From Streptosporangiaceae bacterium (lineage in GTDB: Bacteria > Actinomycetota > Actinomycetes > Streptosporangiales > Streptosporangiaceae): a DNA stretch of 32,282 nt. The DNA lies in the NCBI GenBank assembly GCA_030041275.1, contig JASHOE010000258.1:1-32282 (forward strand). Direction: 5' to 3'. Below the pieces are notes generated by a model that saw only the letters and a list, made by a program, of their open reading frames with translations, was not told the DNA's origin and did no database searches. The number at the start of each line of letters is the position of its first letter. Position 1 is the first letter of the stretch. This document shows positions 1-8,955 of this stretch, piece by piece. The translations under genes and the position numbers were made by a program.

Positions 1-2
1 GC

Positions 3-464
3 AAGCTGGCCGAGACGCTGACGAACTCGGCCATCCCCGACCTGAACTCTGGCCTGCGCGCATTCCGCCGCGAGGTGGCGCTGCCGTACCTGCGGCTACT
101 GCCGCAAGGATTCTCCTGCGTGACGACGATCACGATCGCCTTCCTGTCCAATCAGCACGAACTGAAGTACGTCCCGATCGACTATGCCAAGCGGGCCGGC
201 AAGTCGAAGTTCAAGTTCATCAAGGATGCCTACCTGTACATCCTGCAGGTCCTGCGCATGGTGATGTACTTCAACCCGCTCAAGGTCCTGATGCCGGTGG
301 CGCTGACGCTGCTTGGGCTGGGCGTCGTGAAAGTCATCTTCGACCAGGTCAGGCACCCGCTGTACTTCGCGATCAACACCATCCTGATCCTGCTCAGCGG
401 CCTGATCATCGCCACCCTCGCGCTGCTCGCCGACCTGATCGTCCGATCCAGGGGCGACACCTAA
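3..464 (+). CDS. Family 2 glycosyltransferase, C-terminal part (5' truncated)
   Basis: The reading frame is already open at the window edge, so only the last 153 residues are present. The motif DLNSGLRAFRRE near the start is typical of the end of the GT-A catalytic domain in dolichol- or polyprenyl-phosphate sugar transferases. Two hydrophobic stretches follow, PLKVLMPVALTLLGLGVV and a second one in the last 35 residues, as in members with a C-terminal membrane hairpin. From family knowledge it would move a sugar from a nucleotide donor to a lipid carrier or cell-envelope acceptor at the cytoplasmic face. The donor and acceptor cannot be told from this part. It converges on the next gene with a 30-base gap. 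Confidence 0.82.
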   Translation, partial: KLAETLTNSAIPDLNSGLRAFRREVALPYLRLLPQGFSCVTTITIAFLSNQHELKYVPIDYAKRAGKSKFKFIKDAYLYILQVLRMVMYFNPLKVLMPVALTLLGLGVVKVIFDQVRHPLYFAINTILILLSGLIIATLALLADLIVRSRGDT

Positions 465-494
465 CCTGCGGACCGGAGCGGCCGCTGGCGGTTG

Positions 495-1313
495 CTACAG
501 ACCCGCCTCCGCCAGCAAGAACTCCGTGACCGGCTCGTAGAGGCCGGGGTGCACGTTGTCGTCGAGCGGCACCGACACATCGATCTGTCCCTCGGCCTCA
601 CCGACGAACAGGGCCGGGTCGTTGCAGTCAGCGAACCCGACAACAAGCAGGCCGGCCGCCCCGGCGGCGCCGGCGAAGCCGTGGTCACCGATGACCAGGT
701 CGGGCATCGGCTGGCCGGACCCGCGAAGGTCAGCGATCATGGCCTCCATCGGGCCAGCGGCGTGCGTGTGGCCCAGGCCACCGAACACGCTGACGACCGC
801 GACGCCGTCCCAGTACCTCAGCTCGCCGTCCTGGCGCACATCATCGAAGAGCAGACGACCGCGCCAGCCGGGCGCTGGTGTGAGCACCCGGCAGCCGGCC
901 GCGCGCAGCCGCCTCGACAGCGCCGCGTGAATGGCCAGCAGCCCGGCTGGGTGGCCGGTACCGAGTAGCACACGGCCGTGGGCCGCCGCCACCTGTCCGA
1001 GCCGGGCAGCCATGGCGCGCAGCCGGTCGATCGTCCGGTCCGGGTCGATGAAGTCGGGCCCGTGCTGAACTGCCGGATCACCGCTGACCCCGCACCGATG
1101 CGCCATCTCCGCCAGCACTTCCTCGACCGTCCACGGACGGGTGAACGTGAGGCCGAACTGGCACTGCCAGTCACCGGCCACCATGCGGCGGTACTTGGAC
1201 AGGCTGTCCTGGCGAGGAGTAGCCACGGTTCCGGCGATGGCGTGCGCCACCAGGTGGTCGCGCAGGGCGTGCGCATTCGACGCCCCTCGGGGGAGCCGGG
1301 CTGGGCTGATCAT
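495..1313 (-). CDS. Conserved actinobacterial protein, often labelled phosphatase
   Basis: A 272-residue soluble protein with no signal peptide. It resembles a protein common in Streptomyces that databases call phosphatase, as far as I recall without experimental proof. Features I recognise from that family are LLGTGHPAGLL near residue 130, the stretch CRVLTPAPG, VIGDHGFAGAAG near residue 210, and CNDPALFVGEAEG followed by VPLDDNVHPG near the C-terminus. The acidic and histidine residues in GTGHP, GDHG and PLDD could bind metal, but that is inference. The ATG start is preceded by GGAG at a short spacing, which supports it. The gene is leftward, upstream of no obvious partner, and ends close to the glycosyltransferase. 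Confidence 0.7.
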   Translation of the reverse strand: MISPARLPRGASNAHALRDHLVAHAIAGTVATPRQDSLSKYRRMVAGDWQCQFGLTFTRPWTVEEVLAEMAHRCGVSGDPAVQHGPDFIDPDRTIDRLRAMAARLGQVAAAHGRVLLGTGHPAGLLAIHAALSRRLRAAGCRVLTPAPGWRGRLLFDDVRQDGELRYWDGVAVVSVFGGLGHTHAAGPMEAMIADLRGSGQPMPDLVIGDHGFAGAAGAAGLLVVGFADCNDPALFVGEAEGQIDVSVPLDDNVHPGLYEPVTEFLLAEAGL

Positions 1314-1485
1314 CTTTCTCCGTAAGGTCGAGCGACACGGCCGGACGACGCGCCGGCCTGGCGGTCAGTACACGCGAGGCCGGTAACGGTGCGGTTGCCC
1401 CAGCGTGCACGCCTGGCGAAGCCCACAGGGGGTTCCGGTGGGTCGTCCGGGAAGGCCAGCAGCGGCGGAGCGGGATGGCGCAACC

Positions 1486-2103
1486 TCATCTGTCGGCCAT
1501 GCCACGCCACCGCCCGCCGAGGCGGCGGGGCCGTCTGGGTGCCGTCACCCGGATCGTGCCGCCGAGACCGACCATGCGGACCTCGACGACTGGTGGTCCC
1601 TGACCGGACTTCCCGCCCGGCAGCGGAGGCCGGGCTGTTCGGTCGATCCTCTTCCTGGTCAGGACGCCGGTTCCGGTGGTGTCGACCAGCACGCCTTCCG
1701 GGACGATGAGGTGGATGGTGCCGCCGACCAGGGTCGCGTACACGACCGTCCGCTCGCCCTGGAGCAGCGCCTCGCGCAGGTCGAGCTCGACCTCGCCGAA
1801 GATCGCCAGGACCGGCAAGCTTTCCGGAACCACCCAGCGGCCGGAGCGCTGATCCCGACCGAATATCCCGGCCACTGGTCGCCTGCCATCCAGCCTGATC
1901 GGCTGATCGGCCGGCGCGACGAGGTCGGCGGTCAGCCCGGCCAGGTCCCCGAGGGTCCTGGCCCGATAGGCCCGCTCGACCCGGTCGGCGTGCTCGTCCG
2001 GGGTCAGCCTGCCGTCCGCGGCCGCGCTGCCGAGCAGGGCGATGACCCGTTCTCGGTCGGAATCGGACGCGCGGAGATCACGCGGCGCCGGGCGGAATGT
2101 CAC
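1486..2103 (-). CDS. DUF1707 and LiaF-like C-terminal domain protein
   Basis: About 205 residues from a GTG start. An earlier in-frame start near 2256 exists, but the conserved part begins with RASDSDRERVIALLG only a few residues after this GTG, and a GGAG lies about 10 bases upstream. The first 60 residues form the DUF1707 (SHOCT-like) domain: DRERV, DGRLTPDEHADRVERA and TLGDLAGLTADL. The C-terminal half (IFGEVELDLREA, VVYATLVGGTIHLIVPEGV, GLGGTIRVTAP) looks like the beta-rich domain of LiaF/VraT-type cell-envelope stress proteins. No membrane helix is visible, so it is probably cytoplasmic or peripheral. A role in envelope-stress sensing is inferred from the domain pairing only. Confidence 0.78.
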   Translation of the reverse strand: MTFRPAPRDLRASDSDRERVIALLGSAAADGRLTPDEHADRVERAYRARTLGDLAGLTADLVAPADQPIRLDGRRPVAGIFGRDQRSGRWVVPESLPVLAIFGEVELDLREALLQGERTVVYATLVGGTIHLIVPEGVLVDTTGTGVLTRKRIDRTARPPLPGGKSGQGPPVVEVRMVGLGGTIRVTAPRRPRRLGGRWRGMADR

Positions 2104-2320
2104 ACTCTGACGATACTCCAGCGGCCTGCGCTGCCTCGGCCAGCCAACGGCGGCGGGCGGCCGAGCGCCGAGGCGGTGCACGAGCGTCGACCCCACTCCG
2201 AGCCCCATGCCCGACGCGGCCCCGTCGGCGACCAGACGGTGCGGGCCGCGACCCACTCATGCGGGCGTTCCTGTTACTTTCGTCTTAGCAAATAAATGTT
2301 CCTTGAACGGGAGTCGCTGA

Positions 2321-4264
2321 GTGAGCCAGTCCACCAACGCCCAGGTCGCGGGCAGGCGCGGCCTGCGGGGCGGGCACTACAAGTGGGTTGCGCTGTCTAA
2401 CACGACCCTCGGGATGCTGGCGGCGACGGTCAACGCCTCGATCGTGATCATCGCGCTGCCTGCCATCTTCCGCGGCATCAAGCTGAACCCCCTGCAGGCG
2501 AGCAACATCAGCTACCTGCTCTGGATGCTGATGGGCTACCTCGTCGTGTCGGCGGTGCTGGTCGTCACGCTCGGCCGCCTCGGGGACATCTACGGCCGCG
2601 TCCGGATGTACAACGCGGGCTTCGCGATCTTCGGGCTGGCCGCGCTCGCGCTGCCGTTCGACCCGTTCACCGGGCCGGGCGGCGCGCTGTGGCTGATCGG
2701 CTTCCGGGTCATCCAGGCGGTGGGCGGCGCCATGATCATGGCCAACTCGCCCGCGATCCTCACTGACGCGTTCCCGTCCGACCAGCGCGGCCTGGCCATG
2801 GGCATCAACCAGATCGCTGGCATCTCCGGCCAGTTCATCGGCCTGATCCTCGGCGGGGTGCTCGCGGCAGTTGACTGGCGGCTGGTCTTTATCGTGTCGG
2901 TGCCGATCGGCCTCGGCGGCACGATCTGGTCCTATCTCAGCCTCAAGGAGATAGGACTGCGGACGCCGGCCAAGATCGACTGGCTCGGCAACGTTACGTT
3001 CGGCGTCGGCCTGATCTGCCTGCTCACCGGCATCACCTACGGCATCCAGCCCTACGGAGGCCACGCGATGGGCTGGAGCAGCCCGCTGGTGCTGGCCGGC
3101 CTGTTCGGCGGCGTGGCGCTGCTCATCGTGTTCTGCGTGATCGAGACCAAGGTCAAGGCGCCAATGTTCGACCTGCGGCTGATGAAAATACGGGCGTTCG
3201 CCGCCGGCACGGGCGCGACCCTGCTGGCGGCCATCGCCCGCGGCGGATTGCAGTTCATGCTCATCATCTGGCTGCAGGGCATCTGGCTGCCCCTGCACGG
3301 CTACGCGTACAAGGAGACGCCGCTCTGGTCGGGCATCTACCTGCTGGCGCTGACCTTCGGGTTCGTCGTCTCGGGCCCGGTGTCCGGCTGGCTGTCGGAC
3401 AAGCACGGCGCCAGGGCGTTTGCCTCCGGTGGTCTCGTGGTGTCGGCGCTCGCCTTCGGCGGGCTGCTGCTGATCCCGGTGAACTTCACCTATCCGGAGT
3501 TTGCCGCCCTCATCTTCGTCGCCGGCGCCGGGATGGGACTGTTCTCCGCGCCCAACGCGGCCGCGATCATGAACAGCGTGCCGGCTCGGCAACGCGGTGC
3601 CGCCTCGGGAATGCTGGCCACCTTCCAGAACGCCGGCTTCGTGCTCTCGATCGGGATCTTCTTTTCGCTGATGATCGCAGGGCTGGCGGCGACCCTGCCC
3701 GGCACGCTCACCCGCGGGCTGACCTCGCAGGGCGTTCCGCACGCCATCGCCCACCAGATCGGCGCACTGCCGCCGGTCGGCAGCCTGTTCGCCGCGTTCC
3801 TCGGCTACAACCCGATCCACGAGCTGCTATCGCCTACCGGCGTGCTCAGTCATCTGCCGGCCTCGCACGTGGCCTTGCTCACGGGCAAGGCGTTCTTCCC
3901 CCAGCTCATTTCGCAGCCGTTCCACCACGGTCTGGTCATCGTGTTCAGCACCGCGATGGCGCTGCTGCTCGTTGCCGCCGGCGCGTCGGCGCTCCGGGGG
4001 GGCAGGTTCGTGTACGAGGAAGGGAACGGGGCCGCACCGGTCTCCGCCGGATCCGGCACCGCGGTCGCAGGTCACGCCGAAACCGGTCGCACCGACGGCA
4101 CCGCGAACGGCCAGGTCGCGGGCAGCGGTCATCCCGGCACGGACCGAGCGGAAGTGAACGGCCAAGCGAGCGCCGGCGGTGCCGCGCCGCGGGTCGCGGC
4201 CAGCGAGGAGAGCACCGCTGCCGGGACGAAACCGATAAGCCAGGATGCAGACAGCGACCGCTGA
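2321..4264 (+). CDS. MFS drug exporter, DHA2 type (14 helices)
   Basis: 647 residues from a GTG start preceded by GGGAG at a good distance. It has about fourteen hydrophobic segments. Motif A of drug/proton antiporters is visible as GRLGDIYGRVR after the second helix. The stretch VGGAMIMANSPAIL with later LILGGVLAAVDWRLVF matches the motif B/C region of the EmrB/QacA branch. It should export a small hydrophobic molecule in exchange for protons. The last 60 or so residues (from about 585) are a hydrophilic tail rich in Gly, Ala, Thr and Ser, which is longer than usual for the family. No regulator gene is adjacent. The long antisense frame across it is a codon-bias shadow. Confidence 0.9.
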   Translation: MSQSTNAQVAGRRGLRGGHYKWVALSNTTLGMLAATVNASIVIIALPAIFRGIKLNPLQASNISYLLWMLMGYLVVSAVLVVTLGRLGDIYGRVRMYNAGFAIFGLAALALPFDPFTGPGGALWLIGFRVIQAVGGAMIMANSPAILTDAFPSDQRGLAMGINQIAGISGQFIGLILGGVLAAVDWRLVFIVSVPIGLGGTIWSYLSLKEIGLRTPAKIDWLGNVTFGVGLICLLTGITYGIQPYGGHAMGWSSPLVLAGLFGGVALLIVFCVIETKVKAPMFDLRLMKIRAFAAGTGATLLAAIARGGLQFMLIIWLQGIWLPLHGYAYKETPLWSGIYLLALTFGFVVSGPVSGWLSDKHGARAFASGGLVVSALAFGGLLLIPVNFTYPEFAALIFVAGAGMGLFSAPNAAAIMNSVPARQRGAASGMLATFQNAGFVLSIGIFFSLMIAGLAATLPGTLTRGLTSQGVPHAIAHQIGALPPVGSLFAAFLGYNPIHELLSPTGVLSHLPASHVALLTGKAFFPQLISQPFHHGLVIVFSTAMALLLVAAGASALRGGRFVYEEGNGAAPVSAGSGTAVAGHAETGRTDGTANGQVAGSGHPGTDRAEVNGQASAGGAAPRVAASEESTAAGTKPISQDADSDR

Positions 4265-4290
4265 CAATCCCTGGCGCGGGCCCGCCACCG

Positions 4291-4307
4291 CTCGCGAGTT
4301 TCGCGAG
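4291..4307. terminator. Short hairpin after the MFS gene
   Basis: A perfect 7-bp inverted repeat, CTCGCGA and TCGCGAG, with a 3-base loop, begins 27 bases after the MFS stop. There is no U-run. It could be a weak terminator, or an operator for the glucanase gene downstream. Confidence 0.35.
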
Positions 4308-4465
4308 TATTCAAAGGCAGTTTGCCGCCGCTACGACCCCACTCGCCGCGCCGGCGCGAGACTGACAGTGGCGAGCCCGTTCGGCCGTTGGCCGAGGGAG
4401 ACAACCTGCCTGGAGCCGCTCGGCCGCACAGTGGACGTCCGCGAGCATCCGATTGCGAGTCAACG

Positions 4466-5461
4466 TTGCCTAGTAAGCGCGTCGCCGCCACGCTCGCGGT
4501 CGTCGGCGTGACGATAGCGACCTGTGGCGCGGCATTCGCTGCGGATCAGACCCAGCACGACCACGCCGCGAACCGCCACCTAGCTGACGCCGACAGCGCC
4601 CACCGCACAGCCACGCGGGCGGGCTGGAAACCTGCCCCACCGCCTTCGTCGGCGCTCGTCTTCAGCCTCCCCCCCGTGCCGGTCACACCGTCACCGGGTT
4701 CACCTGCGCCAGCTTCGCGGCCATCGAGCACGGTGCCTGTCGGGCTGCCGTCGACGGCACGGTCCCTCGTCCAGCCGTCGACCCCGTCGGCCTCGGTCGA
4801 GTCGGCAGGCACGTCAGCCGCGTCGGCGGCCGTCGTGCCTGACGGCGTGCCCGCGGCCGAGGTGGGCTCGCTGGAACTCAACGAGTCGGCTGCCGACATC
4901 TGGAGCACCTGGGACTACACGTCACCGCTGGAGGGCGCCGATTGCGAGACGTACGGAACTGTCGCGCTCAGCACGGCTGACCTCGACCTGGCAACCAACG
5001 GGCAGTTCGGTAACTGCGCCAGGATCCAGAGCCCCGCCGCGTACGGGTACGGCATCTTTGAGGCGCGGATCTGGGTCCAGGCTGGTCCGAACGGCACGAT
5101 TGCCAACTGGCCGGCGTTCTACTTGAACGGCCCGGACTGGCCGGTCGGCGGGGAGATCGACGCGTTCGAGGCCATGTTCGGCTACGCCGGCGCGAGCTTC
5201 CACTACGGCGCCGACGATTCGATGATCGGCCAGCGGGACAAGTCTCTGAAGCCCGGCTGGAACACCGTCGATGTCGTCTGGCAGGCGGACTCTCTCGCGG
5301 TGTACTACAACGGGCAGCAATTTGTGGCGTGGGACTCACCGGTCATCACCAGCAAGCCGATGTGGATCACGTTCGACACGACGACTGGCACGGACGGTTA
5401 CACGACCGGCCAGCCATCCAGCATGTACGTCGATTATCTGCGTATCTGGGCGGTCAGCTGA
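4466..5461 (+). CDS. Secreted GH16-type glucanase or lectin-like protein
   Basis: 331 residues from a TTG that gives a classic signal peptide: PSKR, then a hydrophobic core ATLAVVGVTIATCGAAFA, with likely cleavage after AFA. Another in-frame TTG at 4322 has a better ribosome-binding site (AAAGG) but would add 48 polar residues before the signal peptide. Residues 25 to about 130 are a Pro/Ser/Ala/Thr-rich linker. The C-terminal 200 residues have the concanavalin-type beta-sandwich features of family GH16: YGYGIFEARI, NWPAFYL and the catalytic motif E230-I-D232-A-F-E235 (the ExDxxE pattern), ending in YVDYLRIW. Family members cut beta-1,3 or mixed-linkage glucans outside the cell. The exact substrate is unknown. 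Confidence 0.82.
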   Translation: MPSKRVAATLAVVGVTIATCGAAFAADQTQHDHAANRHLADADSAHRTATRAGWKPAPPPSSALVFSLPPVPVTPSPGSPAPASRPSSTVPVGLPSTARSLVQPSTPSASVESAGTSAASAAVVPDGVPAAEVGSLELNESAADIWSTWDYTSPLEGADCETYGTVALSTADLDLATNGQFGNCARIQSPAAYGYGIFEARIWVQAGPNGTIANWPAFYLNGPDWPVGGEIDAFEAMFGYAGASFHYGADDSMIGQRDKSLKPGWNTVDVVWQADSLAVYYNGQQFVAWDSPVITSKPMWITFDTTTGTDGYTTGQPSSMYVDYLRIWAVS

Positions 5462-5476
5462 CCGGCAAACGCCGAG

Positions 5477-5513
5477 TCGACCGGGACCCAGGCAGCGCTA
5501 TATAGTTAGCTCT
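5477..5513 (+). promoter_or_regulatory. Promoter of the MarR/DrrAB operon, probably leaderless
   Basis: TCGACC at 5477-5482 and TATAGT at 5501-5506 are 18 bases apart, a plausible sigma-70 type promoter. The GTG start of the MarR gene begins only 7 bases after the -10 hexamer, so the transcript would start at or next to the start codon. GCTA and TAGC flank the -10 as a small dyad, which could be the operator of the MarR protein. Confidence 0.55.
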
Positions 5514-5972
5514 GTGAACGATCTATCTATCGCGGCGGGTGACCTGCTCGACGCCGTCAGCCTGCTCAGGCGGACAGCACGACGCGCGGTGCGGCTGGCC
5601 TGGCAACAGGAGGCACTCCCGCCTACGCAGTCCGAGCTGCTGAGGCTCGCGGCGGCCCGCCCCGGCATCACGGTAGCCGACGCAGCCCAGGAGCTGCGGC
5701 TGGCGCCGAACACCGTGAGCACGCTGGTAGGCAAGCTCACCAGCGCGGGCCTGCTGCGCCGCAGCCGCGGTGCCGCTGACGGCCGCACGGCGCTGCTCAG
5801 CATCACCGACCGCGGCCTGGCTCGGCAAGTCGAGTACCGGGACCTGCGTGCGGACCTCGCCGGGCAAGCCCTCGCGAGGCTTTCGCGCGCCGACCAGCGC
5901 GCGCTGGCGGCAGCAGTGCCCGCCCTGCTGCGGCTAGCGGAAGGGATGGACATCGGTGAGCGAGCTGCCTGA
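5514..5972 (+). CDS. MarR-family regulator of the adjacent ABC exporter
   Basis: 152 residues. The winged-helix core is clear: PTQSELLRLAAARPGITVADAA, then the recognition helix APNTVSTLVGKLTSAGLL, then the wing RRSRGAADGRTALLSIT. The C-terminal helices make the dimer arm. The GTG at 5514 is chosen because homology begins shortly after it and a TATAGT box lies 7 bases before it. There is no Shine-Dalgarno, which fits a leaderless message. The 3' end overlaps the ABC ATPase gene by 17 bases, so the two should be translated together. From context it probably represses its own operon and responds to a compound exported by the pump. That ligand is unknown. Confidence 0.85.
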   Translation: MNDLSIAAGDLLDAVSLLRRTARRAVRLAWQQEALPPTQSELLRLAAARPGITVADAAQELRLAPNTVSTLVGKLTSAGLLRRSRGAADGRTALLSITDRGLARQVEYRDLRADLAGQALARLSRADQRALAAAVPALLRLAEGMDIGERAA

Positions 5973-6855
5973 CCCCGGCGCCACCACCACGATGCAGGCT
6001 GGACAACCGGCGGCTGCGGACGGTCCCATATCCGGCGAGGTCAGCGGGCGCGCCAGCGCGGTCGTCTGCTCGGGCCTGACGTACCGGTTTGGTACCTACA
6101 CGGCCGTGAACAACGTCGACCTGCGCATCGAGCGAGGCGAGACGTTCGGCTTGCTTGGGCCGAACGGGGCCGGCAAGACGACGACCATCCGGATGCTGAC
6201 GACGCTGCTACGACCGATGGGCGGCACCATCAGCGTGCTCGGCGTCAACGTCGCTGAGCGGCCGATGCTGGTCCGCCGCATGATCGGCTACGTGCCGCAG
6301 CTGCTGTCAGCGGACGCGACGCTCACCGGACGGGAAAACGTTGAGCTGTTCGCCCGGCTGTTCGACGTGCCGCGGTCACAGCGGCACGACCGTGTCGAGA
6401 GCGCTCTGGCGGCCATGGGCCTCACCGAGCCGGCGAGCCGGCTGGTGAAGACGTACTCGGGCGGCATGATCAGGCGGCTTGAGCTGGCTCAGGCGCTGGT
6501 CAACTCCCCCAGCCTGCTCGTGCTCGACGAGCCCACTGTCGGCCTCGATCCGATCGCGCGCACCGACGTGTGGGAGTACATCGCCGCGCTGCGCGAGCAG
6601 ACGGACATGACCGTCCTCATGACGACGCACTACATGGACGAGGCCGACACCTACTGCAATCGGATCGCGCTCATGCACGCCGGGTCGATCCGGGCTACCG
6701 GGTCGCCCGGCCTGCTCAAGGCGATGCTGGGAGACGGCGCCACGCTGGACGAGGTGTTCCGCCACTACACCGGCGGCACGCTCGACGACAACACTGAATC
6801 GGGAGGCATCCGTGACGTCCGTCGCGCCCGGCGCACCGCCCGCCGCCTCGGCTAA
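5956..6855 (+). CDS. DrrA-like ABC transporter ATP-binding protein
   Basis: 299 residues from a GTG inside the MarR gene. All nucleotide-binding motifs are present: Walker A GPNGAGKTT at 68-76, signature YSGGMIRRLE at 167-176, Walker B LLVLDEP at 187-193, the D-loop GLDP and the H-loop histidine at about 225. The overall pattern matches the daunorubicin-resistance (DrrA) group of ABC-2 exporters. The C-terminal region after the ATPase core is shorter than in DrrA itself and ends in a basic tail (DVRRARRTARRLG) whose DNA overlaps the permease gene by 44 bases. It should power export of a hydrophobic compound with the permease that follows. Confidence 0.92.
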   Translation: MSELPDPGATTTMQAGQPAAADGPISGEVSGRASAVVCSGLTYRFGTYTAVNNVDLRIERGETFGLLGPNGAGKTTTIRMLTTLLRPMGGTISVLGVNVAERPMLVRRMIGYVPQLLSADATLTGRENVELFARLFDVPRSQRHDRVESALAAMGLTEPASRLVKTYSGGMIRRLELAQALVNSPSLLVLDEPTVGLDPIARTDVWEYIAALREQTDMTVLMTTHYMDEADTYCNRIALMHAGSIRATGSPGLLKAMLGDGATLDEVFRHYTGGTLDDNTESGGIRDVRRARRTARRLG

Positions 6856-7681
6856 CCAGCTCGCGGTGGCTGCGGTGGCCACCGCGCTCGTGCCGCCCGA
6901 CACGCCGCTGGCCATCGCTCGCCGCCTGGTCAACCGGATCGTGACGCTGTGCTGGGTTGAGCTGCGAAAGATCCGGCATGACCGGACCGAGCTGTACACC
7001 CGGGCCATCCAGCCCACGCTGTGGCTGTTGATCTACGGCGAGGTCTTCACCAAGATCCACGCGATCCCAACGCCGGGCGGCATCCCGTACCTGGCCTATC
7101 TCGCGCCGGGCATTCTGGCTCAGTCCGCGCTGTTCATCGCCATTTTCTACGGCATCCAGATCATCTGGGAACGCGACGCAGGCGTGCTGACCAAGCTGAT
7201 GGTCACGCCGACACCGCGCGCCGCGCTCATCACCGGGAAGGCGTTCGCTGCCGGAGTCCGGTCGGTCGTGCAGGCGATCGTCGTGGTGGTCCTCGCCGCG
7301 ATCCTCGGGGTCGCGCTCACCGACAATCCGCTCAAGCTGCTGGGTGCGGCGTGCGTTGTCGCGCTCGGGTCGGCCTTCTTCTCCTGCCTGTCGATGACGA
7401 TCGCCGGGCTGGCCCTGTCCAGGGACCGGCTCATGGGCATCGGGCAGGCGATCACGATGCCGCTGTTCTTCAGCTCCAGCGCGCTGTACCCGGAGAAGAT
7501 CATGCCGGGCTGGTTGCAAGTGATCAGCAAGTGCAACCCGCTGTCTTACCAGGTCGATGCGCTCCGCGGACTGCTCATCGGCACGCCCGCGCACCTCGGA
7601 CTCGACCTGATCGTGCTGGTCGCCGCCACCATCGCCGGGGTAACCGCGTCGGCCGCCCTGCTGCCGAGACTCGCGCGCTAG
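6812..7681 (+). CDS. DrrB-like ABC-2 permease
   Basis: 289 residues from a GTG preceded by GGGAGG. It has about six membrane segments: TLWLLIYGEVF, YLAPGILAQSALFIAIF, a long central set around VVQAIVVVVLAAILG, LGSAFFSCLSMTIAGLAL, and a last helix near the C-terminus. The stretch MPLFFSSSALYPEKIMPGWLQVISKCNPLSYQ is typical of ABC-2 permeases, where FSSSALYP and NPLSY are conserved. With the ATPase upstream it forms a two-gene exporter under the MarR regulator. The substrate is not evident, and no biosynthetic genes are nearby. Confidence 0.92.
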   Translation: MTSVAPGAPPAASANQLAVAAVATALVPPDTPLAIARRLVNRIVTLCWVELRKIRHDRTELYTRAIQPTLWLLIYGEVFTKIHAIPTPGGIPYLAYLAPGILAQSALFIAIFYGIQIIWERDAGVLTKLMVTPTPRAALITGKAFAAGVRSVVQAIVVVVLAAILGVALTDNPLKLLGAACVVALGSAFFSCLSMTIAGLALSRDRLMGIGQAITMPLFFSSSALYPEKIMPGWLQVISKCNPLSYQVDALRGLLIGTPAHLGLDLIVLVAATIAGVTASAALLPRLAR

Positions 7682-7787
7682 CCTCACCAGCAACCGATGC
7701 TATCGCGACCACCGGTTGAACCCGGGCAGTCATAGTCGCTGACAGTCCCACACGCCAACGCGGCTGCGCGAGGTACGGGAGCCCCGA

Positions 7788-7808
7788 AGCCTGACTAGGC
7801 GTCAGGCT
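7788..7808. terminator. Hairpin between convergent genes
   Basis: A perfect 8-bp inverted repeat, AGCCTGAC and GTCAGGCT, with a 5-base loop. The right arm overlaps the last codons of the aldo/keto reductase gene. It lies between two genes that end towards each other, so it may stop transcription from both sides. Confidence 0.5.
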
Positions 7809-8821
7809 GCGGCGCGTGCGGTGAGGGGGCGGCGGCGCAGCTCGGGGTTCGCCAGTGCCGGGGGCTGGAAGGCCTGGTCGAGGGTGCCGATGTCGGTGCC
7901 GGGCGGGACGACCTCGTCGATGCGGTCGAGGACGTCGTCGGTGAGCGTGACGTCAAGGCCGGTGAGCAGGCCATCGAGATGCTCCATGGTGCGGACCCCG
8001 ATCAGTGCGCTGGTGACGCCAGGATGGGCGATGGTAAACGCCATCGCGAGGTGGGTCATGGGCAGGTCGGCCGCTGCAGCGAGGGGGACGAGGCTCTCGA
8101 CGGCGTCGAGCCGACGGTCGTCGTTGAGATGCTGAAACACCCCGGCGCGACGTAGGTCATTGCTCTGGTTCTTGCGTACGCGGCCCGTGAGCAGTCCCTG
8201 GCCGAGCGGACCCCAGACCAGGACACCGAGGCCGAAGCGCTGGGCCGTGGGCAGCACCTCGCGTTCGATGCCGCGGTTGAGGATGGAGTAGGCAGGCTGC
8301 TCGGTGTGGAATCGTGCGAGGCCGCGCCGCTCAGCGATCCACTGGGCCTCGACGATGCCTGCGGCAGGGGTCTGCGACGCGCCAATCGCCCGCACCTTGC
8401 CGCTGCGGATCAGATCGGTCAGCGCGGCGAGCGTCTCCTCGATTTCGGTGCTGGGATCGGGCCGGTGAAGCTGGTAGAGGTCGATGTAGTCAGTTCGGAG
8501 GCGCCGCAGCGAGTTTTCGACGGCGGTGACGATCCAGCGGCGCGATGCGCCCTGGTGGTTCGGGTCCTGCCCGGTCGGTCGGCTGAACTTGGTGGCGAGC
8601 ACCACGTCATCCCGGCGCCCTTCGAGGGCCTTGCCGACGACTTCCTCGGAGTCGCCGTAGGCGTCGGCGGTGTCAACGAAGTTAATCCCGGCGTCCAGCG
8701 CCTTGTGGATGATCTCGGCCGAGACCTTGGGGTCATTGCCCATCGCGGTCGCGAACATCAGGGTGCCGAGCGCGTAGGGGCTTACCTGGATACCGGTCCG
8801 GCCAAGCGTGCGGTACTGCAT
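7802..8821 (-). CDS. Aldo/keto reductase
   Basis: 339 residues. The ATG at 8821 is chosen because MQYRTLGRTGIQVSP is the usual family start and GGGGAGAG lies just upstream; a longer frame to 8959 lacks homology. The (beta/alpha)8 reductase pattern is clear: D in GINFVDTADAYGDSEEVVG, the lysine in VVLATKF, then DYIDLYQLHRPDP, which supply the Asp-Tyr-Lys-His catalytic tetrad. Family members reduce aldehydes or ketones with NADPH. Yeast-like and actinobacterial relatives often handle reactive carbonyls. It is transcribed away from the large regulator gene, in the same direction, with 134 bases between them that carry a direct repeat and a TATAGT box. Confidence 0.92.
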   Translation of the reverse strand: MQYRTLGRTGIQVSPYALGTLMFATAMGNDPKVSAEIIHKALDAGINFVDTADAYGDSEEVVGKALEGRRDDVVLATKFSRPTGQDPNHQGASRRWIVTAVENSLRRLRTDYIDLYQLHRPDPSTEIEETLAALTDLIRSGKVRAIGASQTPAAGIVEAQWIAERRGLARFHTEQPAYSILNRGIEREVLPTAQRFGLGVLVWGPLGQGLLTGRVRKNQSNDLRRAGVFQHLNDDRRLDAVESLVPLAAAADLPMTHLAMAFTIAHPGVTSALIGVRTMEHLDGLLTGLDVTLTDDVLDRIDEVVPPGTDIGTLDQAFQPPALANPELRRRPLTARAAA

Positions 8822-8882
8822 GGATCTCTCCCCTGAGCTAGCTGGCATCGGTTCGATGCCGTACACGGGTGCCAGCGATCCG

Positions 8883-8925
8883 ACTATAGGATCTACAGAA
8901 GCATATTCCACAGAACGTATATTCG
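8883..8925 (-). promoter_or_regulatory. Promoter and direct repeat upstream of the aldo/keto reductase
   Basis: Read leftward, TATAGT occupies 8883-8888, about 60 bases before the reductase start. Overlapping the expected -35 position is a tandem direct repeat on the plus strand: ACAGAAGCATATTCC at 8895-8909 and ACAGAACGTATATTCG at 8910-8925. Two copies in the same direction, about one and a half helical turns apart, look like a regulator binding site. The -35 hexamer itself is poor, which would fit a regulated promoter. Confidence 0.5.
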
Positions 8926-8955
8926 GCAGCGTACCGCCATGGTGCCCGCGCACTG

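Noticed and set aside
2285..3820. A 511-codon leftward frame across the MFS gene
   Set aside because: It is rich in Arg, Asp, Gln and His, typical of an antisense shadow of GC-rich codons, and the sense strand encodes a clear transporter.
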